A stretch of DNA of 8,379 nt. Origin: Methanobacteriaceae archaeon (lineage in GTDB: Archaea; Methanobacteriota; Methanobacteria; Methanobacteriales; Methanobacteriaceae). The stretch spans positions 1-8,379 of the forward strand of contig JAUYBK010000186.1 of assembly GCA_030693105.1 (NCBI GenBank), in the 5' to 3' direction. Under the pieces are notes generated by a model that ran no database searches, had not been told where the DNA came from, and saw nothing but the letters and a program-made list of their open reading frames with translations. Below are positions 1 to 5,921 of this stretch, in pieces. Positions within the stretch are counted from its first letter, which is position 1; each line of letters starts with the position of its first letter. A program made the position numbers and the translations under genes.

Positions 1-2
1 CC

Positions 3-308
3 GCCACCAGGGGTACTGCCCGGGCTGTGGAAGATTTGGCAGATATAGAAACCATCCGCAAGGTGAGTCAGGGATCTCCCAACATCCGCGATGCTATTAT
101 AAATGGAGATGTGGCCCTGATTATAAACACCCCCTCCGGGAAACAGTCAGCAGATGACGGTTATGATATAAGGCGCAAGGCAGTGGAGTTGGGCATACCT
201 TACGTTACCACCCTGGCCGGTGCTCGTGCAGCCTTAAATGCCATTGAAAATGTGGAAAAGGGTAAAATTGGAGTTAAGTCCTTGAACGAATACCATCAAA
301 ACTTGTAA
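3..308 (+). CDS. carB: Carbamoyl-phosphate synthase large subunit, C-terminal fragment
   Basis: This is the last 101 residues of the large subunit of carbamoyl-phosphate synthase; the rest lies left of the window. The enzyme makes carbamoyl phosphate from bicarbonate, glutamine-derived ammonia and two ATP for pyrimidine and arginine synthesis in the cytoplasm. The visible part is the C-terminal methylglyoxal-synthase-like regulatory domain. It opens with ATRGTARAVED, then has PNIRDAIINGDVALIINTP, the GYDIRRKAVELGIPYVTT stretch and GARAALNAIE, all in the usual order for CarB. The reading frame is open from base 3, so the GTG at position 27 is only an internal valine codon. In full-length CarB this domain binds allosteric effectors such as UMP and ornithine; whether this protein responds to them cannot be told from the fragment. 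A hairpin and T-tract follow directly. Confidence 0.93.
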   Translation, partial: ATRGTARAVEDLADIETIRKVSQGSPNIRDAIINGDVALIINTPSGKQSADDGYDIRRKAVELGIPYVTTLAGARAALNAIENVEKGKIGVKSLNEYHQNL

Positions 309-319
309 CCGGCTTAATT

Positions 320-356
320 GAGTTATCCAGATTAAATGGATTATCTCAGTTTTTTT
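320..356 (+). terminator. Hairpin plus T7 tract after carB
   Basis: GAG-TTATCC (320-328) pairs with GGATTA-T-CTC (338-347) around a nine-base loop, with one T:T mismatch and one bulged T. Seven T follow at 350-356. The form resembles an intrinsic terminator. In archaea the T-run alone may suffice, and a second T7 run sits at 385-391 with T5 at 397-401 as possible backups. The position 12 bases past the carB stop fits termination of that operon. Confidence 0.6.
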
Positions 357-423
357 ATTCTTACCTACTTGTTTCCCAAAATCATTTTTTTACCACTTTT
401 TCAGTTCCGAATGGGAATTAAGG

Positions 424-438
424 GATAAATTAATATAT
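424..438 (+). promoter_or_regulatory. Probable BRE/TATA promoter of the secreted protease-like gene
   Basis: GATAAATTAATATAT is an A/T-rich purine-led block that could serve as BRE plus TATA box. It lies about 60 to 75 bases before the ATG at 499, which would put transcription start near 460 and leave a leader of about 40 bases carrying the GGTGAT ribosome binding site at 487-492. TTTATACA at 470-477 is a competing match but lies too close to the start codon to give a leader that includes the ribosome binding site. Confidence 0.42.
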
Positions 439-498
439 CATTATTAAGAACTAGTCATCATCTATTAACTTTATACACATTTCCCCGGTGATACCAGA

Positions 499-1779
499 AT
501 GTTAAGAGGAAAAATAATAAAAATTTTTATATTAATGGTCTTTTGTATTTTCTGGATTTGCAGTTTCACATCAAGCTCAGAAGCCCATATACTGGTGATA
601 GGAGACTCCAAAAGCGATTATCCCCTTGCTTTACAAGAAACACAGGCTTTAGCCAATACCTTGAAGTCAAGAGGTTACAACGTTCTGGAACTTTATCAGA
701 GCAATGCCAACACTAAAAACATCCTTAAGGGCATGTACGATGCGGATGCAATCATCTACGCGGGACACGGCGGCTACCAGGCCGGTAATTACAACCCCAA
801 TACTGGAGGCCCGGCTAGTGCTCCTTTCTCCCTGGTGGGATCCAATGATTTCATATGGGGTAGCGGAGACCAAATGAGGGAGGGATGGAGCAGTAACCTT
901 TTTACTGCACCATTCAAACCACAAATACCGGTCATATTACTTCACGCCTGTTTCTCCACCGGTTGGGTAGAAGATAAGACAGTTTCAAATCCCATACCAA
1001 CCATTTACAGCTTTTCTCAAATGTTCACCGGAGCCGGCGCCAACTACTATGCCACGGCCTGGAACGGTGCAGAAATTGTTTACAACTTTTTAAACGGGGC
1101 CAAAGACTTTCAGGAAGCTAACCAGAGAAATTATGAAGTACTTACTAAAAGCACTGTGTACAACGGTGTTTCTATCTGGAGAAATGACCCCACCCCTAAT
1201 AAAGACAAAAGTTACGCTGCCTTTGTTGGGGATTGGGCGGGGAAGTTCCCCTCCGCTATTAACACCACCCCCTATGATGATGCCTCGGCTGAGTCTTGGT
1301 ACAATAGTAACCGGCAAAGAAACGAATTAAGATGTTCCTTCTCAATCCCATCTATTCATTACGTTAATCAGGCGTTAACATTCTTAGAAGGTTCCTACAA
1401 AGTTGGTGGTCATATAACCAGTTACTACTGGGATTTTGGGGACTGGACCAACCAGACCTACCACACGCCCACCAACCCTACCCATGTTTACACCCAAACC
1501 GGGAACTACAATGTGACCCACACTGTTACCGACAACCAGAGCCAGAGTTCACAGGCAATTAAAAGCATTAGTATCATCAATCCACCAGCACCACCCGTTT
1601 ATACACCATCGGCACCAGCAGCCCCCACACTAGTCATTAGTTCCACTACCTTCGTCTACAAGTGGGTGAAAAAGGGAAAAAAATGGTACCGGGTTAAGGT
1701 TGTTCGAAAAATCACCAAACGGGTAGTAGTGAAAAAAAAGGTCGTTTTAAGAAAGAAAGTTGTTAGAAGACTAAGGTAG
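499..1779 (+). CDS. Secreted caspase/gingipain-like (clan CD) protein with PKD domain and basic tail
   Basis: A 426-residue exported protein. Residues 1-29 are a signal peptide: MLRGKIIKIF, a hydrophobic core, then SSSEA with likely cleavage before His30. Residues about 30-245 resemble the clan CD cysteine peptidase fold. A strand HILVIGDSKSDY is followed by AIIYAGHGG with candidate catalytic His90, and VILLHACFSTGW with candidate Cys151, the typical His-Gly then Ala-Cys order. Residues about 278-360 form a PKD domain (YYWDFGDW, NPTHVYTQTGNYNVTHTVTDN). A proline/alanine linker (361-377) leads to a tail, 385-426, with 20 Lys/Arg and no acidic residue, which may bind the wall or another anionic polymer. 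GGTGAT six bases before the ATG supports the start. It has its own promoter and terminator. Peptidase activity is inferred from motifs only; a non-catalytic relative is possible. Confidence 0.78.
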   Translation: MLRGKIIKIFILMVFCIFWICSFTSSSEAHILVIGDSKSDYPLALQETQALANTLKSRGYNVLELYQSNANTKNILKGMYDADAIIYAGHGGYQAGNYNPNTGGPASAPFSLVGSNDFIWGSGDQMREGWSSNLFTAPFKPQIPVILLHACFSTGWVEDKTVSNPIPTIYSFSQMFTGAGANYYATAWNGAEIVYNFLNGAKDFQEANQRNYEVLTKSTVYNGVSIWRNDPTPNKDKSYAAFVGDWAGKFPSAINTTPYDDASAESWYNSNRQRNELRCSFSIPSIHYVNQALTFLEGSYKVGGHITSYYWDFGDWTNQTYHTPTNPTHVYTQTGNYNVTHTVTDNQSQSSQAIKSISIINPPAPPVYTPSAPAAPTLVISSTTFVYKWVKKGKKWYRVKVVRKITKRVVVKKKVVLRKKVVRRLR

Positions 1780-1808
1780 AAAATACCTCCCACCTTTTCT
1801 ATTTTTTT
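1774..1808 (+). terminator. Small hairpin and T7 tract after the secreted protein gene
   Basis: AGGTA (1774-1778) and TACCT (1784-1788) form a five-base-pair hairpin over the stop codon. A pyrimidine-rich stretch ends in seven T at 1802-1808. The T-run is the likely terminating signal; the hairpin may be incidental. Confidence 0.5.
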
Positions 1809-1856
1809 AATGATTTTAGATCCTGAAAAATTTTAATGTTTCATTGAACCATTTCT

Positions 1857-1870
1857 AATTGATATACAAC
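1857..1870 (+). promoter_or_regulatory. Possible TATA element for the amidohydrolase operon
   Basis: AATTGATATACAAC lies 44 to 57 bases before the ATG at 1914. A start about 25 bases downstream of it would leave a leader of roughly 20 to 25 bases. No clear ribosome binding site precedes the ATG (the sequence is AAATATCTAGACAC), unlike the genes that follow, so translation may begin on a short or weakly paired leader. Confidence 0.33.
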
Positions 1871-1913
1871 TTTTTTACAAAAATTAATTAGTGTAAAAGA
1901 AATATCTAGACAC

Positions 1914-3065
1914 ATGATCACCATCCAGAACGGCATAATACTCTACGGTGACGATCTTAACCCTTTAAGGGCTAACTTGTCCATTCAGGATACTGAGATA
2001 GTTGAAATCTCGAAAAATGCTTCTGGAGGTAGGGTGATAGATGCTAAAGGATGCATTATAGCACCGTCTTTGATAAACAGCCACATACATCTGGGTGATT
2101 CAGTTGCTAAGGACGTGGGTGATGGGGAACCCCTAGAAAAAATTGTAAAACCTCCCAATGGAATTAAACACCGCATCTTAAGAGAAACTCCCCGCGAAGA
2201 TCTGGTAAATTCTATAAAGGATTCTTTAAGGTACATGGTGCAAACCGGGACCTCCACATTTATTGACTTTAGGGAAGGAGGAGTGGGGGGCGTGGATATT
2301 TTAAGGGAAGCTTTGGATGAAATTCCCATGCGTTCGGTGGTTTTGGGAAGGCAAGATTCGTTTTTTGATGAAGAATCTCCTCATTCAAAGTTAGTTGCTG
2401 ATATTAAGGAAATATTAAACGTTTCAGATGGAATTGGGCTAAGTGGCTTTGGAGAAATAACAAATAGCGTAGCTAGCCTTATTGCCAGCACCTGCCACAG
2501 CGAGGATAAAATCCCATCCATACATGTTGCGGAAAATGAAAAAGTACAGAAAGAATCTTTTTCACTTACGGGTAAAACTGAGGTAGAACGTGCCCTGGAT
2601 GCAGGTTTTAAACTTCTCATACACTTAACTTCGGCCACAACCGCAGATATGGAGATGGTATGCAGAAAAGAAGTTTCAGTAGTTAGCTGTCCCCGGGCTA
2701 ACGGGGCCTTATCAACGGGAATACCTCCCTTGAAAGATATGCATAATCTGGGAATAAACCTCCTTCTGGGTACAGATAACGTGATGATAAACACCCCTAA
2801 TATGTTCCAGGAGATGGAATACGCCCTTAAAGTCACCCGTGGGTTTTACCAGGAATACTTTTCCCCTGTAGATGTCTTGAAGATGGCCACGGTAAACGCG
2901 GGGAAGGCACTAAATTTGAATTTGGGCTCCCTTAAGGAGGGCAATCTAGCTGATATCATGATTGTAGAAAAAGTGTCTTCGGACCCCATACTGTCCCTCT
3001 TAAACCGCACTCAATCGAAAAACATAATAGGCCTTATAATAAATGGTAAAATATACCAGAGGTGA
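1914..3065 (+). CDS. Amidohydrolase of the cytosine deaminase/chlorohydrolase type
   Basis: A 383-residue cytoplasmic metal-dependent hydrolase of the amidohydrolase superfamily. The N-terminal beta-sandwich (IQNGIILYGD, GGRVIDAKGCIIAPSLINSHIHLGD) leads into the metal site: His57 and His59 in SHIHLGD, His204 and Glu207 in HVAEN, His237 in LIHLTSAT and Asp288 in LLGTDN. The HxxE element and the late GTDN are typical of the ATZ/TRZ/MTA-SAH deaminase branch rather than of dihydroorotases. The end (LGSLKEGNLADIMIVE) closes the sandwich domain. Known relatives deaminate cytosine, guanine, adenosine derivatives such as 5'-deoxyadenosine or methylthioadenosine, or remove chloride from triazines; the substrate here is unknown. 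It is shorter than the roughly 420-residue deoxyadenosine deaminase of methanogens, so it is likely a paralogue. It is first in a run with a stress protein, a CBS protein and a hypothetical gene. Its stop lies inside the next gene's ribosome binding site. Confidence 0.86.
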   Translation: MITIQNGIILYGDDLNPLRANLSIQDTEIVEISKNASGGRVIDAKGCIIAPSLINSHIHLGDSVAKDVGDGEPLEKIVKPPNGIKHRILRETPREDLVNSIKDSLRYMVQTGTSTFIDFREGGVGGVDILREALDEIPMRSVVLGRQDSFFDEESPHSKLVADIKEILNVSDGIGLSGFGEITNSVASLIASTCHSEDKIPSIHVAENEKVQKESFSLTGKTEVERALDAGFKLLIHLTSATTADMEMVCRKEVSVVSCPRANGALSTGIPPLKDMHNLGINLLLGTDNVMINTPNMFQEMEYALKVTRGFYQEYFSPVDVLKMATVNAGKALNLNLGSLKEGNLADIMIVEKVSSDPILSLLNRTQSKNIIGLIINGKIYQR

Positions 3066-3067
3066 TC
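3059..3067 (+). promoter_or_regulatory. Ribosome binding site overlapping the amidohydrolase stop
   Basis: GAGGTGATC is a near-complete match to the archaeal anti-Shine-Dalgarno sequence. It contains the TGA stop (3063-3065) of the amidohydrolase and ends two bases before the ATG at 3070. This decides the start of the stress-protein gene over an in-frame ATG at 3043 and implies translational coupling of the two genes. Confidence 0.8.
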
Positions 3068-3069
3068 TT

Positions 3070-3507
3070 ATGTACAGCAAAATTTTATTACCTACTGATG
3101 GTTCTAAGCACGCCGAAAAAGCTGCCAATCATGCTATGTGGATTGCCAGTAAAAGCGGCGCTGAAATCATTGTTCTTGACGTTATAGAAACATCTTCACT
3201 TGTAGGGCTTCCTGCAGAAGATTTAATAGTTCGCATTAAGGAAATGCTCAAAGAAGAAGCCCGGAGATCCTTAGAAAGAATATCGGAAATGATCAAAGAA
3301 GATATATCACCGAAAGAAATTAAGATCACCATGGTGAGTAAGGAAGGATCCCCCGCTGAGGTTATACTCCAAACCATTGAAGAGCAAGATATTGACATGG
3401 TAATAATGGGAACTTCTGGAAAACACGGCTTGGACCGGTTTTTACTGGGAAGTGTAACTGAAAAAGTAGTTAGATCTGCTAAATGTCCAATTCTTGCCGT
3501 CCATTAA
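3070..3507 (+). CDS. Universal stress protein, ATP-binding type
   Basis: A 145-residue single-domain UspA-family protein of the usual length. It begins MYSKILLPTDGSKHAEKA with the conserved Asp10 of the nucleotide pocket. It ends with the full ATP signature G-x2-G-x9-G-S (Gly114, Gly117, Gly127, Ser128 in MGTSGKHGLDRFLLGS), followed by VTEKVVRSAKCPILAV. USPs of this type bind ATP as dimers in the cytoplasm and act as energy or stress sensors; the target here is unknown. The start at 3070 is chosen because the GAGGTGATC site is correctly spaced for it. It sits four bases after the amidohydrolase stop and 40 bases before a four-CBS protein, a second likely adenine-nucleotide sensor, so the genes are probably one operon. 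Confidence 0.93.
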   Translation: MYSKILLPTDGSKHAEKAANHAMWIASKSGAEIIVLDVIETSSLVGLPAEDLIVRIKEMLKEEARRSLERISEMIKEDISPKEIKITMVSKEGSPAEVILQTIEEQDIDMVIMGTSGKHGLDRFLLGSVTEKVVRSAKCPILAVH

Positions 3508-3547
3508 TATAACAAAACAATTTCATTTTAATTTAGCTGGTGTAAAT

Positions 3548-4384
3548 ATGCAGATAAAGGAGATAATGTCAGAAACCATACACTTTATACAAGTCCCAGG
3601 AAACCGTGACAACGCCCTGGACATCATGAGAGAAAATAAAGTTTCAGGACTCCCCGTGGTTAAAAAAGGAACCAAAACTCTGGTAGGAATACTCACCAGA
3701 TCTGATCTGATCCAAAACCCCGACGAAGAACAAGTGGCCCTGATCATGACCCGCGACCTAATCATGGTCACTCCCGACGATGATGTGAAGGACGCCGCCC
3801 ACCAAATGATCGCAAACAACATTAGAAGAGTCCCTGTTGTGCAAGAAGGGGAACTGGTAGGACTGGTAACTGCTTCAGACTTGGTTAATAAAGCTCTCTG
3901 GAAAATGGAGCTAAATGAACCTGCCGAAAATTACATGCTCAAAAATATACCTGCCACTTGGGAGAAAACACCTCTAAAGGTGGCCTTCGAGATCATGCGC
4001 TACTTCAATCTCAAAGTACTCCTGGCTCTAAATAAAGATGGTAAACTCTCAGGAATACTTACTGAATCTGATTTTCTAGACGAGAGTGAAGTGGTTTCTG
4101 AACAGACCGTCCATAATACTTCCGTTGGTACAGAAGGAGATAAATGGTCATGGGACAGTAAAAATGTGCTTTACGTCTTTAAAAATCACTTACAGTTCTC
4201 TGACAAGGAAGTTAAGGACGTGGCAGCTAGTGACCTGACTATAGTCACTACTAAAACCTCTGTCAGAGATTGCGCCAACAAAATGCGGCAGAAAAAAATC
4301 GAACAAATGCCAGTTATCGATGTGGAAGGAGATCTGGTCGGCCTGGTACGTGCTAGTGACTTAATAAAGGCCATAACCGATTAA
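3548..4384 (+). CDS. Four-CBS-domain protein
   Basis: A 278-residue cytoplasmic protein made of four CBS modules and little else. CBS1 spans about 1-57 (IKEIMSETIHFIQVPGNRD to LVGILTRSDL), CBS2 about 63-117 (VALIMTRDLIMVTPDDD to LVGLVTASDL), CBS3 about 124-178 (PAENYMLKNIPATW to LSGILTESDF) and CBS4 about 220-276 (KDVAASDLTIVTTKTS to LVGLVRASDL). A polar, tryptophan-containing linker of about 40 residues (179-219, with KWSWDSKN) separates CBS3 from CBS4. CBS pairs bind AMP, ADP, ATP or S-adenosylmethionine and switch partner proteins; no catalytic domain is attached, so this is probably a stand-alone sensor. The start at 3548 is preferred because GGTG at 3539-3542 is correctly spaced. The in-frame ATG at 3494 would overlap the stress-protein gene and lacks a binding site. 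One base separates it from the next gene. Confidence 0.9.
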   Translation: MQIKEIMSETIHFIQVPGNRDNALDIMRENKVSGLPVVKKGTKTLVGILTRSDLIQNPDEEQVALIMTRDLIMVTPDDDVKDAAHQMIANNIRRVPVVQEGELVGLVTASDLVNKALWKMELNEPAENYMLKNIPATWEKTPLKVAFEIMRYFNLKVLLALNKDGKLSGILTESDFLDESEVVSEQTVHNTSVGTEGDKWSWDSKNVLYVFKNHLQFSDKEVKDVAASDLTIVTTKTSVRDCANKMRQKKIEQMPVIDVEGDLVGLVRASDLIKAITD

Positions 4385-4385
4385 A

Positions 4386-4805
4386 ATGTCCCCTGTAATA
4401 TTAAAAATAAAGGAAGGTCCAGAGGAAATTCGTATCGTGGCCAAGAACGGGCCGGAAGTTTCTATCCATACCATAAACATCAAATTCATCATGGCCACCC
4501 TATGGTGGGAAGGAGTTCCCCAACTGGAAACCTTCTTCAATATACTGGAACTAACCATAAAAAGGGCCATTAACGAAGTTTACCCCCACGACAAACTTTT
4601 GTTAAATTACACCTATAGCGCCAATGATAACCTGGAAGAGGCATCTGAAATCAACGTAAATATAAACCAGGTGGAAGTAGACGGACAGGAAATGGAACTT
4701 GAAGTAGGTGAGATCCACTTATATGGAAACGATGGACGTGGTTTTTTCCGTAAGTTAACAAGTTTCAGGCGTAAGCTGTCGGAAAACGTTGCCAAAGAGA
4801 TTTAA
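4386..4805 (+). CDS. Conserved-looking hypothetical protein, 139 residues
   Basis: I do not recognise this family. The protein starts one base after the CBS gene stop, so it is almost certainly translated with it. It has no signal peptide or membrane segment. The first third looks like alternating strands (SPVILKIKEGPEEIRIVAK, EVSIHTINIKFIMATLWWEG), then a helix (PQLETFFNILELTIKRAINEVYP), then acidic strands (EINVNINQVEVDGQEMELEVGEIHLYG) and a basic C-terminal helix (FFRKLTSFRRKLSENVAKEI). An alpha/beta fold with a hydrophobic WW pair at residues 40-41 and a charge-split C-terminal half is what can be seen. No cysteine, metal-site or nucleotide-loop motif is present. Operon position suggests it could be the partner or target of the CBS or stress proteins. 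The opposite-strand frames here are shadows. Confidence 0.72.
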   Translation: MSPVILKIKEGPEEIRIVAKNGPEVSIHTINIKFIMATLWWEGVPQLETFFNILELTIKRAINEVYPHDKLLLNYTYSANDNLEEASEINVNINQVEVDGQEMELEVGEIHLYGNDGRGFFRKLTSFRRKLSENVAKEI

Positions 4806-4806
4806 A

Positions 4807-4821
4807 TTTTTTTAAAAAAAA
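4807..4821. terminator. Bidirectional T7/A8 terminator between convergent operons
   Basis: Seven T (4807-4813) are followed at once by eight A (4814-4821). The plus-strand operon ends at 4805 and meets T7. The minus-strand larE ends at 4849 and meets T8 on its own strand. The 43-base gap therefore holds T-run signals for both converging transcripts. Confidence 0.65.
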
Positions 4822-4848
4822 TTATGGGGCAAATTATCTTCCTATTTT

Positions 4849-5892
4849 TTATATTTTCCTCCTAATAAGGGGCAGTAACTGGTACAGGGTGTTTTCAGCA
4901 TCTACTTGGTCTTTAACCCTACGAGCCACTATTTTTCCCTTGGAGAAGAGGGTTATGTTTTTCCCTCCTACCTCCACCATGGCCAATCCCATTTCCCGGG
5001 AACACTTGACTTTCCCCAACTGTTTTAACTCTTTACAGGTCTTTTCCAGATCCAAAAGGTAAGGTAATTCTGTCTCAAACATGATCTTATTTTTTTCGTC
5101 CTTACAAGGTTTGTAGATTGTTAGTTCCTTCTTTTGGTGAGCATATCCACCTAAGTTTAGGGTAGTTTTTCTAAAACCTACTGCTTTAAGTTCTGAATCA
5201 ATGTAGAAAAGGGTCTGGCTGTTTAAAAGTTTTTTGTAATCCACTTCAATCACAGCATTTCCATCCTCATCACGTACTCTCACTAGTTTAGTGCCAGAAA
5301 GTTTTTGTAAGAGTTTTTCAGCATACTGAATTCGGTTAATCTTTTTAAGCGTTAAAGGGCTTCCAGAAGATATTCTAGTAGCAAGACAAGTAGTTGAAGG
5401 AGAATAAGTGATTTCCATGTCCTTTAAAATATCCCTTACCTCGGGGGACATTAGTCCTACTTCTATAAGTGGCATTTTAATGTCTTTTTCATAATTAACC
5501 AGCACCCCCGGCCGGTCCTCCAGAAGGTCAGTGAGGTTGGTTCCGTCTGCCAACATATCAAAATCTTTCTCCTGGAGCACATCTTTTATTCTGCTATGAA
5601 ATATATCTTTACAGACATAGCAGCGGTTAGGATGATTAGCTGAGAAAGATGGGTTTTTTAGGAGATTTTCTTCTATAACCTCGTGTTTTATACCGATTTT
5701 TCCAGCAATTTCCTTGGCTTTTTTAGTAAATCCCTCAGGCATGACCCCATTATCGATCGTTACTGCCAGGGCATCGTCAGAATAATCTTGGGCTATTTTA
5801 GCCAGTAGGGTGCTATCTGCGCCTCCAGAAAAGGCAATGATCACTTTATAACCCGGGAAGTAGTGCTTTAGTTTTTCCAGTTTGTTTTGCAT
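4849..5892 (-). CDS. larE: LarE-type ATP-dependent sulfur transferase with C-terminal extension
   Basis: A 347-residue PP-loop protein of the LarE family. LarE proteins adenylate a substrate carboxylate and deliver sulfur, classically to the nickel-pincer cofactor of lactate racemase. The PP-loop SGGADS is at 22-27. Cys91 and Cys94 (NRCYVCKD) and Cys169 (STTCLATRISSG) give the three-cysteine arrangement seen in homologues that hold a [4Fe-4S] cluster passing on an extra sulfide; single-cysteine LarE instead sacrifices its own cysteine sulfur. Further family marks are VTIDNGVMP, LADGTNLTDLLEDRPG and the PLIEVGLMSPEVR stretch. The family core ends near 263; about 80 more residues follow (GLAMVEVGGKNITLFSKGK, then ARRVKDQVDAENTLYQLLPL), probably an added small domain. 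The ATG follows AGGTTA with seven-base spacing. It lies 29 bases after tfuA. No larA, larB or larC is in the window, so the target may be another molecule. Confidence 0.87.
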   Translation of the reverse strand: MQNKLEKLKHYFPGYKVIIAFSGGADSTLLAKIAQDYSDDALAVTIDNGVMPEGFTKKAKEIAGKIGIKHEVIEENLLKNPSFSANHPNRCYVCKDIFHSRIKDVLQEKDFDMLADGTNLTDLLEDRPGVLVNYEKDIKMPLIEVGLMSPEVRDILKDMEITYSPSTTCLATRISSGSPLTLKKINRIQYAEKLLQKLSGTKLVRVRDEDGNAVIEVDYKKLLNSQTLFYIDSELKAVGFRKTTLNLGGYAHQKKELTIYKPCKDEKNKIMFETELPYLLDLEKTCKELKQLGKVKCSREMGLAMVEVGGKNITLFSKGKIVARRVKDQVDAENTLYQLLPLIRRKI

Positions 5893-5921
5893 GTTATCTT
5901 AACCTGGTGAAAAGAATATTT

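Noticed and set aside
27..308. GTG at 27 as the start of a small independent gene
   Set aside because: The frame is open upstream to the window edge and codes for CarB sequence on both sides, so this is an internal codon.
1600..1779. Possible frameshift or foreign tail at the end of the secreted protein gene because of its odd composition
   Set aside because: The frame runs without interruption from the PKD domain through a proline-rich linker to the basic tail, followed by a stop and T-tract; an evolved tail is the simpler reading.
1985..2329. A 114-codon minus-strand open frame inside the amidohydrolase gene
   Set aside because: Antisense shadow with low-complexity Ser/Pro-rich translation and no supporting signals.
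2381..2836. A 151-codon open frame on the minus strand inside the amidohydrolase gene
   Set aside because: It is fully antisense to a gene with all its metal-site motifs in place, and its translation has no recognisable domain; it is a shadow frame.
3043..3069. Upstream in-frame ATG for the universal stress protein
   Set aside because: It would overlap the amidohydrolase end and lacks a binding site, while the ATG at 3070 follows GAGGTGATC and gives the standard MYSKILLPTDGS start.
3494..3547. Upstream in-frame ATG for the CBS protein
   Set aside because: It overlaps the stress-protein stop, adds 18 residues with no CBS likeness, and the ATG at 3548 has a GGTG site at good spacing.
4361..4570. 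Minus-strand frame across the CBS/hypothetical gene junction
   Set aside because: Antisense to two well-supported translated genes and without recognisable features.
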